A stretch of 64,000 nucleotides of DNA from VAZQ01 sp963758945. GTDB taxonomy: Bacteria; Pseudomonadota; Alphaproteobacteria; Rhizobiales; Xanthobacteraceae. Positions 52,574 through 61,662 of the stretch are shown here, in pieces. The stretch lies in the NCBI GenBank assembly GCA_963758945.1, contig CAVWXY010000001.1:62001-126000 (forward strand), written 5' to 3'. The stretch's first letter is position 1. Every line of letters begins with the position of its first letter. The notes under the pieces were generated by a model that saw only the letters and a program-made list of their open reading frames with translations, was not told where the DNA came from and searched no databases. The translations under genes and the position numbers were made by a program.

Positions 52574-54781
52574 TCAATCCCGCATCAGCTTGTCGAGCGT
52601 GATCGGCAGGTCGCGCACGCGCTTGCCGGTGGCATGATAGACCGCATTCGCGATCGCCGCTGCGGTGCCGACGATGCCGATTTCACCGACGCCCTTGACG
52701 CCGAGCGGATTGATCTCCTCGTCCTTCTCTTCGACGAAGATCACGTCGATCGCATGCACATCCGCGTTCACCGGCACATGATAGTCGGCGAGATTGTGCG
52801 TCATGAAGCGCCCGAACCGGTGGTCGGTCACCGTCTCCTCGTGCAGCGCCATGCCGATGCCGCCGACCACCGCGCCGAGAATCTGGCTGCTTGCAAGCTT
52901 GGGATTGAGCACGCGGCCGGCCGCCACCGCGTTGACCATGCGCGTGACCCGGATGACGCCGAGTTGCTCGTCGACCTTGACCTCGGCGAACACCGCCGAA
53001 TGCGTGAGATGCGAATATTTGCTGTTCCCGTTCGGCTCGGCGCTCGCCTCTTTCTCGATCCGGTCGGCTCTGCCGGCCCGCATCGCGTCTGCCACCGAGA
53101 CTTCCCGGCTCTCGTCGTCCTTGCGCCGGATCTTGCCTTCGGCAAACACCACCTCGTCGAGCTTCGCGCCGGCGAGCGGAGAACCCGCCATCTTCTGCGC
53201 CAGCCCGAGAAGCTCCGCCTGCACGGCTCGACAGGCCGCGTGAATGGCGCAGCCGACCGAGGAGGTCGTGAACGATCCCCCCTCCACCGGCGCGTCCGGC
53301 AGCGCGGAATCGCCAAGCTTCGCCGTCACGTTCTCGAGAGGAACTCCGAGCATCTCGGCGGCAAGCTGAGTCATCATCGTGTAGGTCCCGGGCCCGATAT
53401 CGGCGGTCGCGCTCGCGATCTCGACGCTGCCATTGGCGGTCACCACCGCCTTGGCGCTCGCCTTCATCTGCATCGCTTCCCAGACGCCGGTTGCCATGCC
53501 CCAGCCGACGAGCTCGTTCCCGTCCCGCGTCGAGCGCGGCTGCGGGTTGCGTTTGGACCAGCCGAACGCCTCCGCCCCCTGTCGATAGCATTCGCGTAGC
53601 TGCTTGCTGCTATAGGGCCGATCCTCGATCTGGTCCTTGTCGGAATAGTTGATCAGCCTCAGCTCGAGCGGATCGATCTTCGCCGCGTAGGCGAGTTCGT
53701 CCATCGCGCATTCGATCGCATAGACGCCTTCCGCTCCGCCCGGTCCACGCATGTCGCAGGGCGTGTTCTGGTCGAGCTTGACGAGCCTCTGGCCGAGCTC
53801 GCTGTTGGCGCATTTGTAGAGCAGGCTCGACCAGTTGACGAAATCCCGCTGGAAATCCTCGAACTGCGAGGTCATGCCGAGAGCGTCATGCCGGAACGAG
53901 GCGAGGCTGCCGTCGCTGTCGGCCGCAAGCGCCAGCTCGTGGATGGTCGCGGACCGATAGCCGAGCGTGAACATCTGCTGGCGGGTGAGGGCCACCCGCA
54001 CCGGGCGCTTGAGCGCGCGCGCGGCCAGCGCGGCGAGCGGCAACTCATATTGCGGACGCAACCCGGATCCGAATGCGCCCCCGACGAAAGGCGAGAGCAC
54101 GCGCACCTTGTCGCGCGGCATCTCCAACGCGTCGGCGACGTAGTTCCGGGCGTTCAGCGGTCCTTGCGTCTTGTCGTAGACGGTGATCGCCTCGTCGCCT
54201 TCCCAGACCGCGGTGGCCGCGAAAGTCTCCATCGGATTGTGGTGCTCGACCGGCATGCGATATTCGGCTTTGTGCCGCACCGGCGCCCGCTCGAACGCCT
54301 TCGCGGGATTGCCGCGCGACGTGGGCGGCTTCGAGGCGATGGCGCGTTCGCGTTGCGCCTCGAAGTCCGTGACGTGCGCGTGCGGCTCGTATTCGACGCG
54401 AACCAGCGAGGCCGCAAATCGCGCGATCTCGAACTCCTCCGCGACCACCAGCGCCACCGGCTGACCGCTGAACAGGATTCGATCGTCGTAGAGTGGACGG
54501 AAGGGCGAGCCCGGCGGCGCGACCTCGTCCTTGTATTTCTCGTCCGATGACGCGAGCTTGGGCCGATGGTCGTGCGTGAGAACGTCGAGCACGCCATCGA
54601 CCGCGAGCGCATCCGCGGTATGAATGCGCTTGATCCGCCCTTTGGCGATGGCGGATGAGACCACGAAACCGTGCGCGACGCCGGGCACGTTGTATTCGGC
54701 CGCGTATTTGGCGGTTCCGGTAACCTTGGCGCGCCCGTCGACGCGGGAGGTCGGTTTGCCGAGGTGGCTGGTGGCGCTCAT
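52574..54781 (-). CDS. Aldehyde oxidoreductase molybdopterin-binding subunit (PaoC-like)
   Basis: A 735-residue molybdenum hydroxylase subunit close in size and order to PaoC/YagR. It opens LGKPTSRVDGRAKVTGTAKY and shows FVGGAFGSGLRPQYELPLAA, DMRGPGGAEGVYAIE (cofactor loop) and NPLGVKGVGEIGIVGTA, where the Glu is the catalytic base. GGGAGGACGGC precedes the ATG at 54781; the upstream open frame is only the end of the next gene read differently. It should oxidise aldehydes to acids. Its FAD partner is frameshifted. Confidence 0.93.
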   Translation of the reverse strand: MSATSHLGKPTSRVDGRAKVTGTAKYAAEYNVPGVAHGFVVSSAIAKGRIKRIHTADALAVDGVLDVLTHDHRPKLASSDEKYKDEVAPPGSPFRPLYDDRILFSGQPVALVVAEEFEIARFAASLVRVEYEPHAHVTDFEAQRERAIASKPPTSRGNPAKAFERAPVRHKAEYRMPVEHHNPMETFAATAVWEGDEAITVYDKTQGPLNARNYVADALEMPRDKVRVLSPFVGGAFGSGLRPQYELPLAALAARALKRPVRVALTRQQMFTLGYRSATIHELALAADSDGSLASFRHDALGMTSQFEDFQRDFVNWSSLLYKCANSELGQRLVKLDQNTPCDMRGPGGAEGVYAIECAMDELAYAAKIDPLELRLINYSDKDQIEDRPYSSKQLRECYRQGAEAFGWSKRNPQPRSTRDGNELVGWGMATGVWEAMQMKASAKAVVTANGSVEIASATADIGPGTYTMMTQLAAEMLGVPLENVTAKLGDSALPDAPVEGGSFTTSSVGCAIHAACRAVQAELLGLAQKMAGSPLAGAKLDEVVFAEGKIRRKDDESREVSVADAMRAGRADRIEKEASAEPNGNSKYSHLTHSAVFAEVKVDEQLGVIRVTRMVNAVAAGRVLNPKLASSQILGAVVGGIGMALHEETVTDHRFGRFMTHNLADYHVPVNADVHAIDVIFVEEKDEEINPLGVKGVGEIGIVGTAAAIANAVYHATGKRVRDLPITLDKLMRD

Positions 54782-54794
54782 GCCGTCCTCCCGT

Positions 54795-55812
54795 TCACTT
54801 GATCCGCTTGTCCGCTTGCGACTGCGGGGTGCCGCGCGCCGCCTGCTCCAGCGCACGCACGATCCCGCGCCGCGCCAACTCGATCTTGAAGTCGTTGTGG
54901 CCGAAACCGCGCGCATCTCGCAGCACGGTCTCGGCGGCGCGAACGAAGCTCTCGCGCGTCGCCGGCGCTCCCTCGAGTTGCGCCTCGGCGTCGCGGTCGC
55001 GCCATGGCTTGTGCGCCACCCCGCCGAGCGCGAGGCGCGCCTCCTTGATCGTGCCGACCGTCGAGATCGAGGCCGACCGCGATCGATACCAGCGCAAAAG
55101 CGTAGGACAGCCGATCGCGGATCTTCAGATAGGTGTAGTGGTCGGCAAATCCTTTCGGCGGCAGCTCGATCGCGGTGATGATCTCGTCCGCCCGCAGATT
55201 GCTGTCGAGCTGCGGCGTGTCGCCGGGCAGGCGGTGGAAATCGGCGAATGCAATGCCGCGCTCGCCGCCCTTTCCGGTCGCCAGCACCCGCGCGTCGAGG
55301 GCGGCGAGCGCGACGCACATGTCGGACGGATGCGTGGCGATGCAATGCTCGCTCGTCCCCAGGATCGCGTGCATGCGGTTGAACCCGCCGATCGCCGAGC
55401 AGCCGCTGCCAGGCTCGCGTTTGTTGCACGGCGTGGTGGTGTCGTAGAAATAGCAGCAGCGCGTGCGCTGCAGGAGATTGCCGCCGGTCGAGGCCATGTT
55501 GCGCAATTGCTGCGAGGCCCCGGCGAGAATCGCGCTCGCGAGCAGCGGATAGCGCGCCTCGATCCGCGGGTCATAGGCGACGTCGCTGTTGGGAACCAGG
55601 GCGCCGATCCGCAGGCCGCCGCCCTGGGTCTCCTCGACCTTGTGGAGCGGCAGATGCGTGATGTCGATCAGTCGCGACGGGCGCGCGACGTTCTCCTTCA
55701 TGAGGTCGATGAGGTTGGTGCCGCCGGCGATGAATTTCGCGGCCGGGTCGGCCGCGATCTGGCGCACGGCGTCGGCGACGTCGCTCGCCCGTGTATATCC
55801 GAAATTGTTCAT
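54795..55812 (-). pseudogene. FAD-binding subunit (PaoB-like) with a one-base frameshift
   Basis: From ATG 55812 the frame reads MNNFGYTRASDVADAVRQI, FIAGGTNLIDLMKE and STGGNLLQRTRCCYFYD, with the PaoB-type Cys-rich insert TPCNKREPGSGCSAIGG, down to SYAFALVSIAVGLDLDG. It then turns into Arg-rich nonsense, while the normal ending (GTIKEARLALGGVAHKPW .. QADKRIK) continues in another frame to 54795. The length is 1,018 bp, one more than a multiple of three. One extra base near 55063 would explain it. The gene is either inactivated or contains a sequencing error; its neighbours on both sides are intact. Confidence 0.85.
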
Positions 55813-56357
55813 CGTCCCGCCTCCCCGGACTTCGCTGGCTGGCCGAACATCACCTCTTCGATGGCCGCCACGATGTTGGGATAGGCGCCGCAACGGCAGA
55901 TATTGCCGCTCATCAGCTCGCGGATTTCGTCGGCCGTACGTGCCTTGCCCTCGGCGATCAGGCCGGCGGCTGAACAGATCTGGCCGGGGGTGCAGTAGCC
56001 GCACTGGAAAGCGTCATGGTCGATGAAGGCCTGCTGCAACGGATGAAGCGCGCTCCCTTGTGCCAGACCTTCGATCGTCGTGATCTGCGCCCCATCCTTC
56101 ATGACCGCCAGCGCGAGGCACGAATAGACCCGCCGCCCGTCGACCAGAACGGTGCAGGCACCGCATTGGCCGTGGTCGCAGCCTTTCTTGGTGCCGGTGA
56201 GGTCGAGATAGAGACGCAGCGCATCGAGAAGCGTGGTCCACGGCGCGACGGCCAGTTTGCGCTCTATGCCGTTGACGTGGAGCGTCACCGCCATTTTGGT
56301 CGGGGTCGAAAATTTTTCCGGCCCTTTGCGGGCGGTCGAGGATGGTTGCGCCATCAT
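55809..56357 (-). CDS. 2Fe-2S subunit (PaoA-like)
   Basis: A 182-residue iron-sulfur subunit. The first cluster is in GTKKGCDHGQCGACTVLVDG with RVYSCLAL, and the second in QCGYCTPGQICSA and GNICRCGAYPN. Unlike E. coli PaoA there is no twin-arginine signal, so this enzyme probably stays in the cytoplasm. GGAGAATC precedes the ATG pair at 56357. It overlaps the FAD gene by 4 bp and begins the operon in the order S-M-L. Confidence 0.93.
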   Translation of the reverse strand: MMAQPSSTARKGPEKFSTPTKMAVTLHVNGIERKLAVAPWTTLLDALRLYLDLTGTKKGCDHGQCGACTVLVDGRRVYSCLALAVMKDGAQITTIEGLAQGSALHPLQQAFIDHDAFQCGYCTPGQICSAAGLIAEGKARTADEIRELMSGNICRCGAYPNIVAAIEEVMFGQPAKSGEAGR

Positions 56358-56778
56358 GATTCTCCAGGCCTGCGGCGTTCGCCAGGTTCGAACGCCGGCA
56401 TTCGTGTGTCGAAAATCGAGGCTTCTGGCGCCGCCGCGGAAGCGTGACGTGCGGAGGTATCTGGGTATTCACCAAGGGTAAGCTCGCCCGGCAAGACTAA
56501 ACGGAGGCGTGGTTGAACTTGTTCCAAACTGCGGCGGGAAAAAACGCGCGGAGGAGATTCTCCTTCTCACTCGCACCCGCGTGCGCTGACATGCGTCATC
56601 TTTTGCTTTGGCCCGTCGCTGCCCAGGATGGCTTGCGAGGGGCACCATCGCGGTTGCACCCTAGCGCGCGGCGCTTGAACCTGCTTTGCAGGTCTTGCTG
56701 TCATTGTCGCAATTTTGCGTGACAGCCCGGCGACCTGTCCGGGATCGCCGGGCGGCGCGCGAACTCGATTGCCTCACC
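56358..56778. other. Gap upstream of the aldehyde oxidoreductase operon
   Basis: 421 bp without a gene. It must contain the operon's promoter on the minus strand, but I see no convincing consensus boxes. Confidence 0.45.
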
Positions 56779-57753
56779 TCACTCCGGCTTTAGCCCCGCT
56801 TTCTCCGCCACCTCGGTCCAGCGCGCCACCTCGGATTTGAGCCGCGCCGCGGTGGCGGCGGAATCGAGGAACATCGGGGTCAGGCCATGGCGACGGAACG
56901 CCTCCTGCGCCTCGGGCGTCTCGGCGACCGCGGCAAGCTCCTTTTCCCACCATTGCACGATCGCGGGCGGCAGGTTGGCCGGCCCGAGGAAGCCGAACCA
57001 GAGGTCGAAGTCGAGGGTCGGATGGCCGAGCTCGCCGAGCGTCGGGATGTCGGGTGCAAACGGCGAGCGCTTGCTGCCTGCATTCGCCAGGATGCGCAGT
57101 TTCCCCGCCCGCACGTGGGGCAGCGCCGAACTGATAGGCAGGTAGGTGAGATGGACCTGCCCGGACACGAAGTCGGTGATGGCCTGCGAGGCGCCGCGAT
57201 AGGGCACGTGCTGCACGTCGAGCCCCAGCTGCTGCTTGAACAGCTCGAAGCCCAATTGCTGCAGGGTCCCGACCCCCGGCGAAGAATAATTGTAGAACCC
57301 GGGCTTGGCCTTGATCGCGGCGATCAGCTCGTCGAGCGAGTTGACCGGCATGACCGCCGGATTGATCACCAGGCCGACGCTGCTCGCGGCGAGCGTCGCG
57401 ATCGGCGTGAAGCTTGTCAGCGGATCGTAGCGCAGGTTCTTGATCAGGGCCTTGTGGACCGTGATCGGCGCGCCAGCGGTCACCAGGGTGTAGCCGTCGG
57501 GCGCGGCAGCGGCGACCATTTCGGTACCCAGGGTGCCGCTGGCGCCCGGCTTGTTGTCGACCAGGACCGGCTGACCGTAGCGCTCGGTGATCCTTTGTCC
57601 CGCCGTGCGCGCGATCAGATCGAACGAGGTGCCCGGCGAGAACGGGACCACGATCGTGATGCGGCGCGCGGGGTAGGTCTCCGCCGAGGCTGACGACGCC
57701 AGCGCGAGCGCGACCAGGGCGGCGGCGAGGCGGGCGATCATTGCGTGGGTCAT
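56779..57753 (-). CDS. Bug-type tripartite tricarboxylate transporter receptor
   Basis: A 324-residue receptor. The signal peptide ends at SASAE, followed by YPARRITIVVPFSPGTSFD, VLVDNKPGASGTLGTE, APDGYTLV and HVPYRGASQA. A second ATG at 57741 (MIARLAAAL) is an equally good start. The ligand pocket loop reads PFSPGTSFD instead of the common PFxAGGxxD. It lies 133 bp downstream of the intron-split receptor on the same strand. Confidence 0.91.
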   Translation of the reverse strand: MTHAMIARLAAALVALALASSASAETYPARRITIVVPFSPGTSFDLIARTAGQRITERYGQPVLVDNKPGASGTLGTEMVAAAAPDGYTLVTAGAPITVHKALIKNLRYDPLTSFTPIATLAASSVGLVINPAVMPVNSLDELIAAIKAKPGFYNYSSPGVGTLQQLGFELFKQQLGLDVQHVPYRGASQAITDFVSGQVHLTYLPISSALPHVRAGKLRILANAGSKRSPFAPDIPTLGELGHPTLDFDLWFGFLGPANLPPAIVQWWEKELAAVAETPEAQEAFRRHGLTPMFLDSAATAARLKSEVARWTEVAEKAGLKPE

Positions 57754-58998
57754 GTTGCTTCCATTTGTTTGCTTCCGCAGCAGAATTGGGGCAAGCGCGC
57801 GACGCGCGGCGCTCGGATCGTTTGCAGATCGCGACCGGCAGTCACACGTCCATCGAAATGCTTGCGCGGCTCGCCCGCCCGCCGGTCATTGCTCGGCCGA
57901 GAACCCCGAAGCCTTCACGGCCGCGGCCCAGAATTCGGAATCGTCCCTTTGGATCTTCGCCAGTTCCGCCGCCGACGTCCCGGTCGGCTGCAACCCGAAC
58001 TTCAGCAGCCGCTCCTTGACATCGGGCGACCGCACGGCGGCGACGATCGCCCTGTTGAGCCGCTCCACCACCTCGGGCGGCGTCTTCGCCGGAGCGAACA
58101 TGCCATACCAGCCGGACGCCGCGAGATCGTATCCAGCCTCGCGCAGCGTCGGCACCTGCGGCAGGAACGGCGAGCGCTCTTTGCCGGATGTCGCCACAAC
58201 GCGGACGCGGCCGCTCTTGTGCATTTCCGTGAGGTCGCTCGTGGTCGTGATGACGATGGGGATCTGGCCGCCGGCGAGGTCGGTGAGCGCGGCTGCGGAG
58301 CCGCGATAGGGCACCGGACGCAAGTCGACCTGGGCGGCGCGGGCGAACATGGCGCCGAGAAAGTGCGGCAGCGTTCCGGCGGCCGGTATCCCGTAATTGG
58401 CCTCGCCGGCATGGGCCTTGCCCCAGGCGACGAACTCCTTGAGCGTGGTGGCGGGAACCTTCGTTCCGATCGCGATCGCGAAATCGAAGGTCGCGAGCTG
58501 GGTGTGCGCCGTGGAAAGGCGGCGCTTTCCAGTGGGTGAAAGTCCCACCCGGCAATCGCTCCAGCCGGAAGCAACCGGAGCAGCTATGGAGGTGACGATA
58601 TAGCTGGAGCCTTCGGAAAAGCGTGTCACGCATTGGTGACAGCGCGAGTGTGCAGGCCGTAACGCGAGTGAACGCCGAGCAAGCCTCGAAAAGGACAATG
58701 CGCAGGCCGACCCGACAACCCTTTCGGGGAAGGCTGACACGGCTGGGGGTGAATGAGCGGAGGAGTACGCCCAGCCGCTGCGCCGGGGTAGTGGCGACAG
58801 CATGTACACAAGGAAAGCGCGCGCAACACGGGAGACCCAAGGCGCGGTCAGCGATGACCAACCGGACGCCCGCGAGGGACAGGCCGGACGCCCTGGGGAG
58901 ACGGAGAGGTTCGCAGTACCGCGGAAGCCGGGTAATGCCGGGGGAGGGAAGGGACCTCAGTTCAAGACGAACGCAAGACGTAGTGAGGGACCTGGAGA

Positions 58999-60330
58999 TT
59001 GGGCAACCTATCAACTCCGAAGAGTGTTCAGAAACTGCAGAAGGCGTTGCACGCGAAAGCGAAGGCAGAAGCCGGCTACCGTTTCTACGCCCTCTACGAC
59101 AAGATCACCCGCGACGACATCTTGGCTCATGCCTATGCCCAGTGCCGCTCCAACAAGGGCGCACCGGGGGTGGACGGACAAGAGTTTGCGGACATCGAAG
59201 CGTATGGAGTGCAACGGTGGCTTGGCGAACTGGCGCTTGCGCTCAAGCAGGAGACTTACCGACCAGACCCCATCAGAAGAGTGTTCATACCGAAAGCCAA
59301 CGGCAAACTCAGGCCGCTGGGCATCTCGACCTTGCGCGATCGGGTATGCATGACAGCAACGATGCTGGTGCTAGAACCGATTTTTGAAGCCGACCTTCCA
59401 CCAGAACAGTACGCCTACCGTCCCGGGCGCAACGCCCAACAGGCGGTGGTCGAGGTGGAATCGCTGCTGTATCGGAGCCACCCGGAAGTCGTCGACGCCG
59501 ACCTCGCGGACTACTTCGGGAGCATTCCACATGCCGAACTTCTAAAGTCGGTAGCGCGCCGGATTGTAGATCGGCGCATGCTGCATCTGATCAGGATGTG
59601 GCTGGAATGCCCCGTGGAAGAAACCGACGATCGAGGACGGAAGACACGCACAACCGAGGCTCGGGACAACCGGCGCGGCATTCCGCAGGGATCACCGATC
59701 TCACCATTGCTGGCAAACCTCTACATGCGCCGGTTCGTGCTGGGATGGAAGATGCTCGGGTTGGAGCGAAGCCTCGGCTCTCGTATCGTGACCTACGCCG
59801 ACGACCTCGTGATCCTGTGCCGAAAGGGCAAAGCCGAAGAGGCCTTGCAGCGACTGCGCGAGATCATGGGAAAGCTGAAGCTCACGGTCAACGAGGAGAA
59901 GACACGGATCTGCAAGGTGCCGGAAGGGGAGTTCGACTTCTTGGGGTACACGTTCGGGCGGATGTATTCAGCGAGAACCGGCAAGGCGTATTTGGGGTTC
60001 CGGCCATCGAAGAAGAGCATCAAGCGCATGGTGGATAACATCCACGCGCTGACCGCCCGAACGGGGACATGGCAAGAGACCACAGGGATGGTGAAGAAGT
60101 TGAACCGCACGCTGCGCGGATGGGCGAACTACTTCGAAGTAGGCACCGTCACCAAAGCGTACCGGGCGATCGACAACTACACCGCTGTGCGGCTGCGCCG
60201 GTGGTTGCGCTTCAAGCACAAGGTCAGGCGCAGTAGGGGCGGGACTTATCCACTCTCGCACCTTTACGGGCACTTCGGGCTCGTACGCCTGTGCCGGCTT
60301 GGGCACGACGTGCCGTGGGTGAAGGCGTGA
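58999..60330 (+). CDS. ltrA: Group II intron reverse transcriptase/maturase
   Basis: A 443-residue reverse transcriptase with maturase domain. RT blocks seen: GAPGVDGQEFADIEAYG, RPLGISTLRDRV, YAYRPGRNAQQAV, DADLADYFGSIPH, RRGIPQGSPISPLLANLY and the catalytic TYADDLVILC near residue 265. The GIIM maturase region is GWANYFEVGTVTKAYRAID to HFGLVRL. No HNH endonuclease domain follows, so integration would rely on RT-only (En-less) retrohoming. It starts with TTG at 58999, right after a stop at 58984. It aids splicing and copies the intron into DNA. Confidence 0.95.
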   Translation: MGNLSTPKSVQKLQKALHAKAKAEAGYRFYALYDKITRDDILAHAYAQCRSNKGAPGVDGQEFADIEAYGVQRWLGELALALKQETYRPDPIRRVFIPKANGKLRPLGISTLRDRVCMTATMLVLEPIFEADLPPEQYAYRPGRNAQQAVVEVESLLYRSHPEVVDADLADYFGSIPHAELLKSVARRIVDRRMLHLIRMWLECPVEETDDRGRKTRTTEARDNRRGIPQGSPISPLLANLYMRRFVLGWKMLGLERSLGSRIVTYADDLVILCRKGKAEEALQRLREIMGKLKLTVNEEKTRICKVPEGEFDFLGYTFGRMYSARTGKAYLGFRPSKKSIKRMVDNIHALTARTGTWQETTGMVKKLNRTLRGWANYFEVGTVTKAYRAIDNYTAVRLRRWLRFKHKVRRSRGGTYPLSHLYGHFGLVRLCRLGHDVPWVKA

Positions 60331-60342
60331 AGTCTTGTCCGA

Positions 60343-60375
60343 GAGCCGGATGCGGGAAATCTGCATGTCCGGTTC
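60343..60375 (+). ncRNA. Group II intron domain V
   Basis: A 33-nt hairpin, GAGCCGGATGCGG-GAAA-TCTGCATGTCCGGTTC (split here by the loop), with the catalytic AGC near its start and the GNRA-type tetraloop. It forms the active centre of the ribozyme. Confidence 0.88.
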
Positions 60376-61076
60376 GATGAGCGGAATGTGGAAACGGAGT
60401 CAAGGTTGAACCACTAAGGCACCGCCAGACGAAAGGGGCGGACAACAGATATGTTCGGCCTACGGCCACCGCGCCACATCTCGACTCTACCACGGGTTGG
60501 AAATCGTTGATCGGATCGTAATCGAGAGACTTGTAGGAATGCTGATAGACCGCCACCGGCGCGATCGGCGTCAACAGCAGCGTCGTTCCGTCGGGTGTCG
60601 ACTTCTTCACCGCCATGACCCCGACGCGGCCGGCGCCGCCGGTCACGTTTTCGACTATGACCGGGCTGTTGAGATCGAGGCGCATCTTGTCGGCAATCAA
60701 CCGCGCCGTCGCGTCCCCGGAGCCGCCCGCCGCGAACGGAAAAATGATGTGGACCGGCCGCTCTTGTGCCCGGGCGGGCACCAGCCAAACGAGCCCCGCG
60801 AAGGCAAGCGACGCGAGCGCTGTGAAGGCGAGGCAAGTGACCAAGCGTCTGTGCATTTCTTCCTCCCGCTCCGGCACGATTTTTTGGTCACGATAACAGC
60901 CTTCCGAATTGCTCGGAAGCCCGCGCACATGCAACGGCCGCGAGGGAGCGATTGGTGAGTCGCGATATATCGCCGCGGATGTCGTGCTTTGCGGTCCCGT
61001 GAGCATCGCTATGGCAATCGGCTCCTTGCACTGGCACACTGCCGGGAAAATCCGACCCGAACACGAGGGTAAGGCC

Positions 61077-61610
61077 ATGGCAGCACGCATCCGGCACATC
61101 GCACTGTCGGTGAAGGACATCGACGCGACGGCCGACTTCTACGAGAAGGCCTTCGGCCTCAAGCGCTCGCCGAAATCGGAAGGGCCGACCGCCTACCGGG
61201 TCTACATGAGCGACGGCGAAATCAACCTCGCGCTGTTGCAATACAAGAGCGAGGTCGGCTCAGGATTGAAGAATCCGAGCGAGTTCGTCGGCATTCACCA
61301 TTTCGGCTTCCAGTGCGACGATCTCGAGCAGCAGCAGAAGCGGATCGAAGAGGCCGGCGGCAAATTCTTCTTCGATCTCGGCGACCCGGACGACGACGAC
61401 TTCGAGCGCAAGTTCAAGGATCCGAACGGCATCATCTTCGACGTCAACTGGAAGGGCTGGACCATGACGTCCGGCAAGGCCAAGGCCAAGCCGCCCGGCA
61501 AGGCCAAGCGCAAGATCAAGCCCAAGCCCCAGTTGGCGGCATCCAGGACGAAGGGCGCCCGCAAGACCCGCCGGCGCAAGGCAGTCGTCGGGAAGAGCAA
61601 ATCGAAATAA
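61077..61610 (+). CDS. VOC family protein with a lysine-rich tail
   Basis: A 177-residue protein. Residues 1-125 are a glyoxalase/VOC domain: RIRHIALSVKDIDATADFYE, FVGIHHFGFQCDDL and DPNGIIFDVNWKGW. The last 50 residues are highly basic and repetitive (GKAKAKPPGKAKRKIKPKP .. RRRKAVVGKSKSK), like histone H1 or a nucleic-acid-binding tail. This fusion is unusual for VOC proteins. AAGG precedes the ATG. The metal-site His residues of the domain appear present, but the reaction is unknown. Confidence 0.85.
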   Translation: MAARIRHIALSVKDIDATADFYEKAFGLKRSPKSEGPTAYRVYMSDGEINLALLQYKSEVGSGLKNPSEFVGIHHFGFQCDDLEQQQKRIEEAGGKFFFDLGDPDDDDFERKFKDPNGIIFDVNWKGWTMTSGKAKAKPPGKAKRKIKPKPQLAASRTKGARKTRRRKAVVGKSKSK

Positions 61611-61662
61611 GATCAAGACAACACGACCGACCGGAAGGGGTCGGCGCAGGGATGGAACGCCG

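Larger units (their letters stand above)
58504..60490 (+). mobile_element. Group II intron (1,987 bp, full length)
   Basis: The 5' end GTGCGCC fits the GUGYG consensus and the 3' end CTCTAC fits the AY rule. A reverse transcriptase/maturase is encoded inside (58999-60330) and domain V lies at 60343-60375. The exact ends are set by the host gene, whose codons rejoin perfectly. A possible EBS1, ACCCA at 58835-58839, can pair with TGGGT just before the intron (58499-58503), at about the expected distance from the 5' end. All parts look intact, so it may still be mobile. Confidence 0.9.
57886..60856 (-). pseudogene. Bug-type receptor gene split by a group II intron
   Basis: The 5' part (60491-60856) encodes 122 codons: MHRRLVTCLAFTALASLAFA signal, PVHIIFPFAAGGSGDATARL, VIVENVTGGAGRVGV and YDPINDFQPV. 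The 3' part (57886-58503) encodes 206 codons: TQLATFDFAIAIGTKVPA .. PVPYRGSAAAL .. to VKASGFSAEQ and a stop. Removing 58504-60490 restores one frame of 328 codons including the stop, a normal Bug length, with the family-like junction FQPV-TQLATFDF. GGGAGGAAG precedes the ATG. Because the intron is on the opposite strand it cannot splice out of this gene's mRNA, so the receptor is inactive. Confidence 0.9.
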
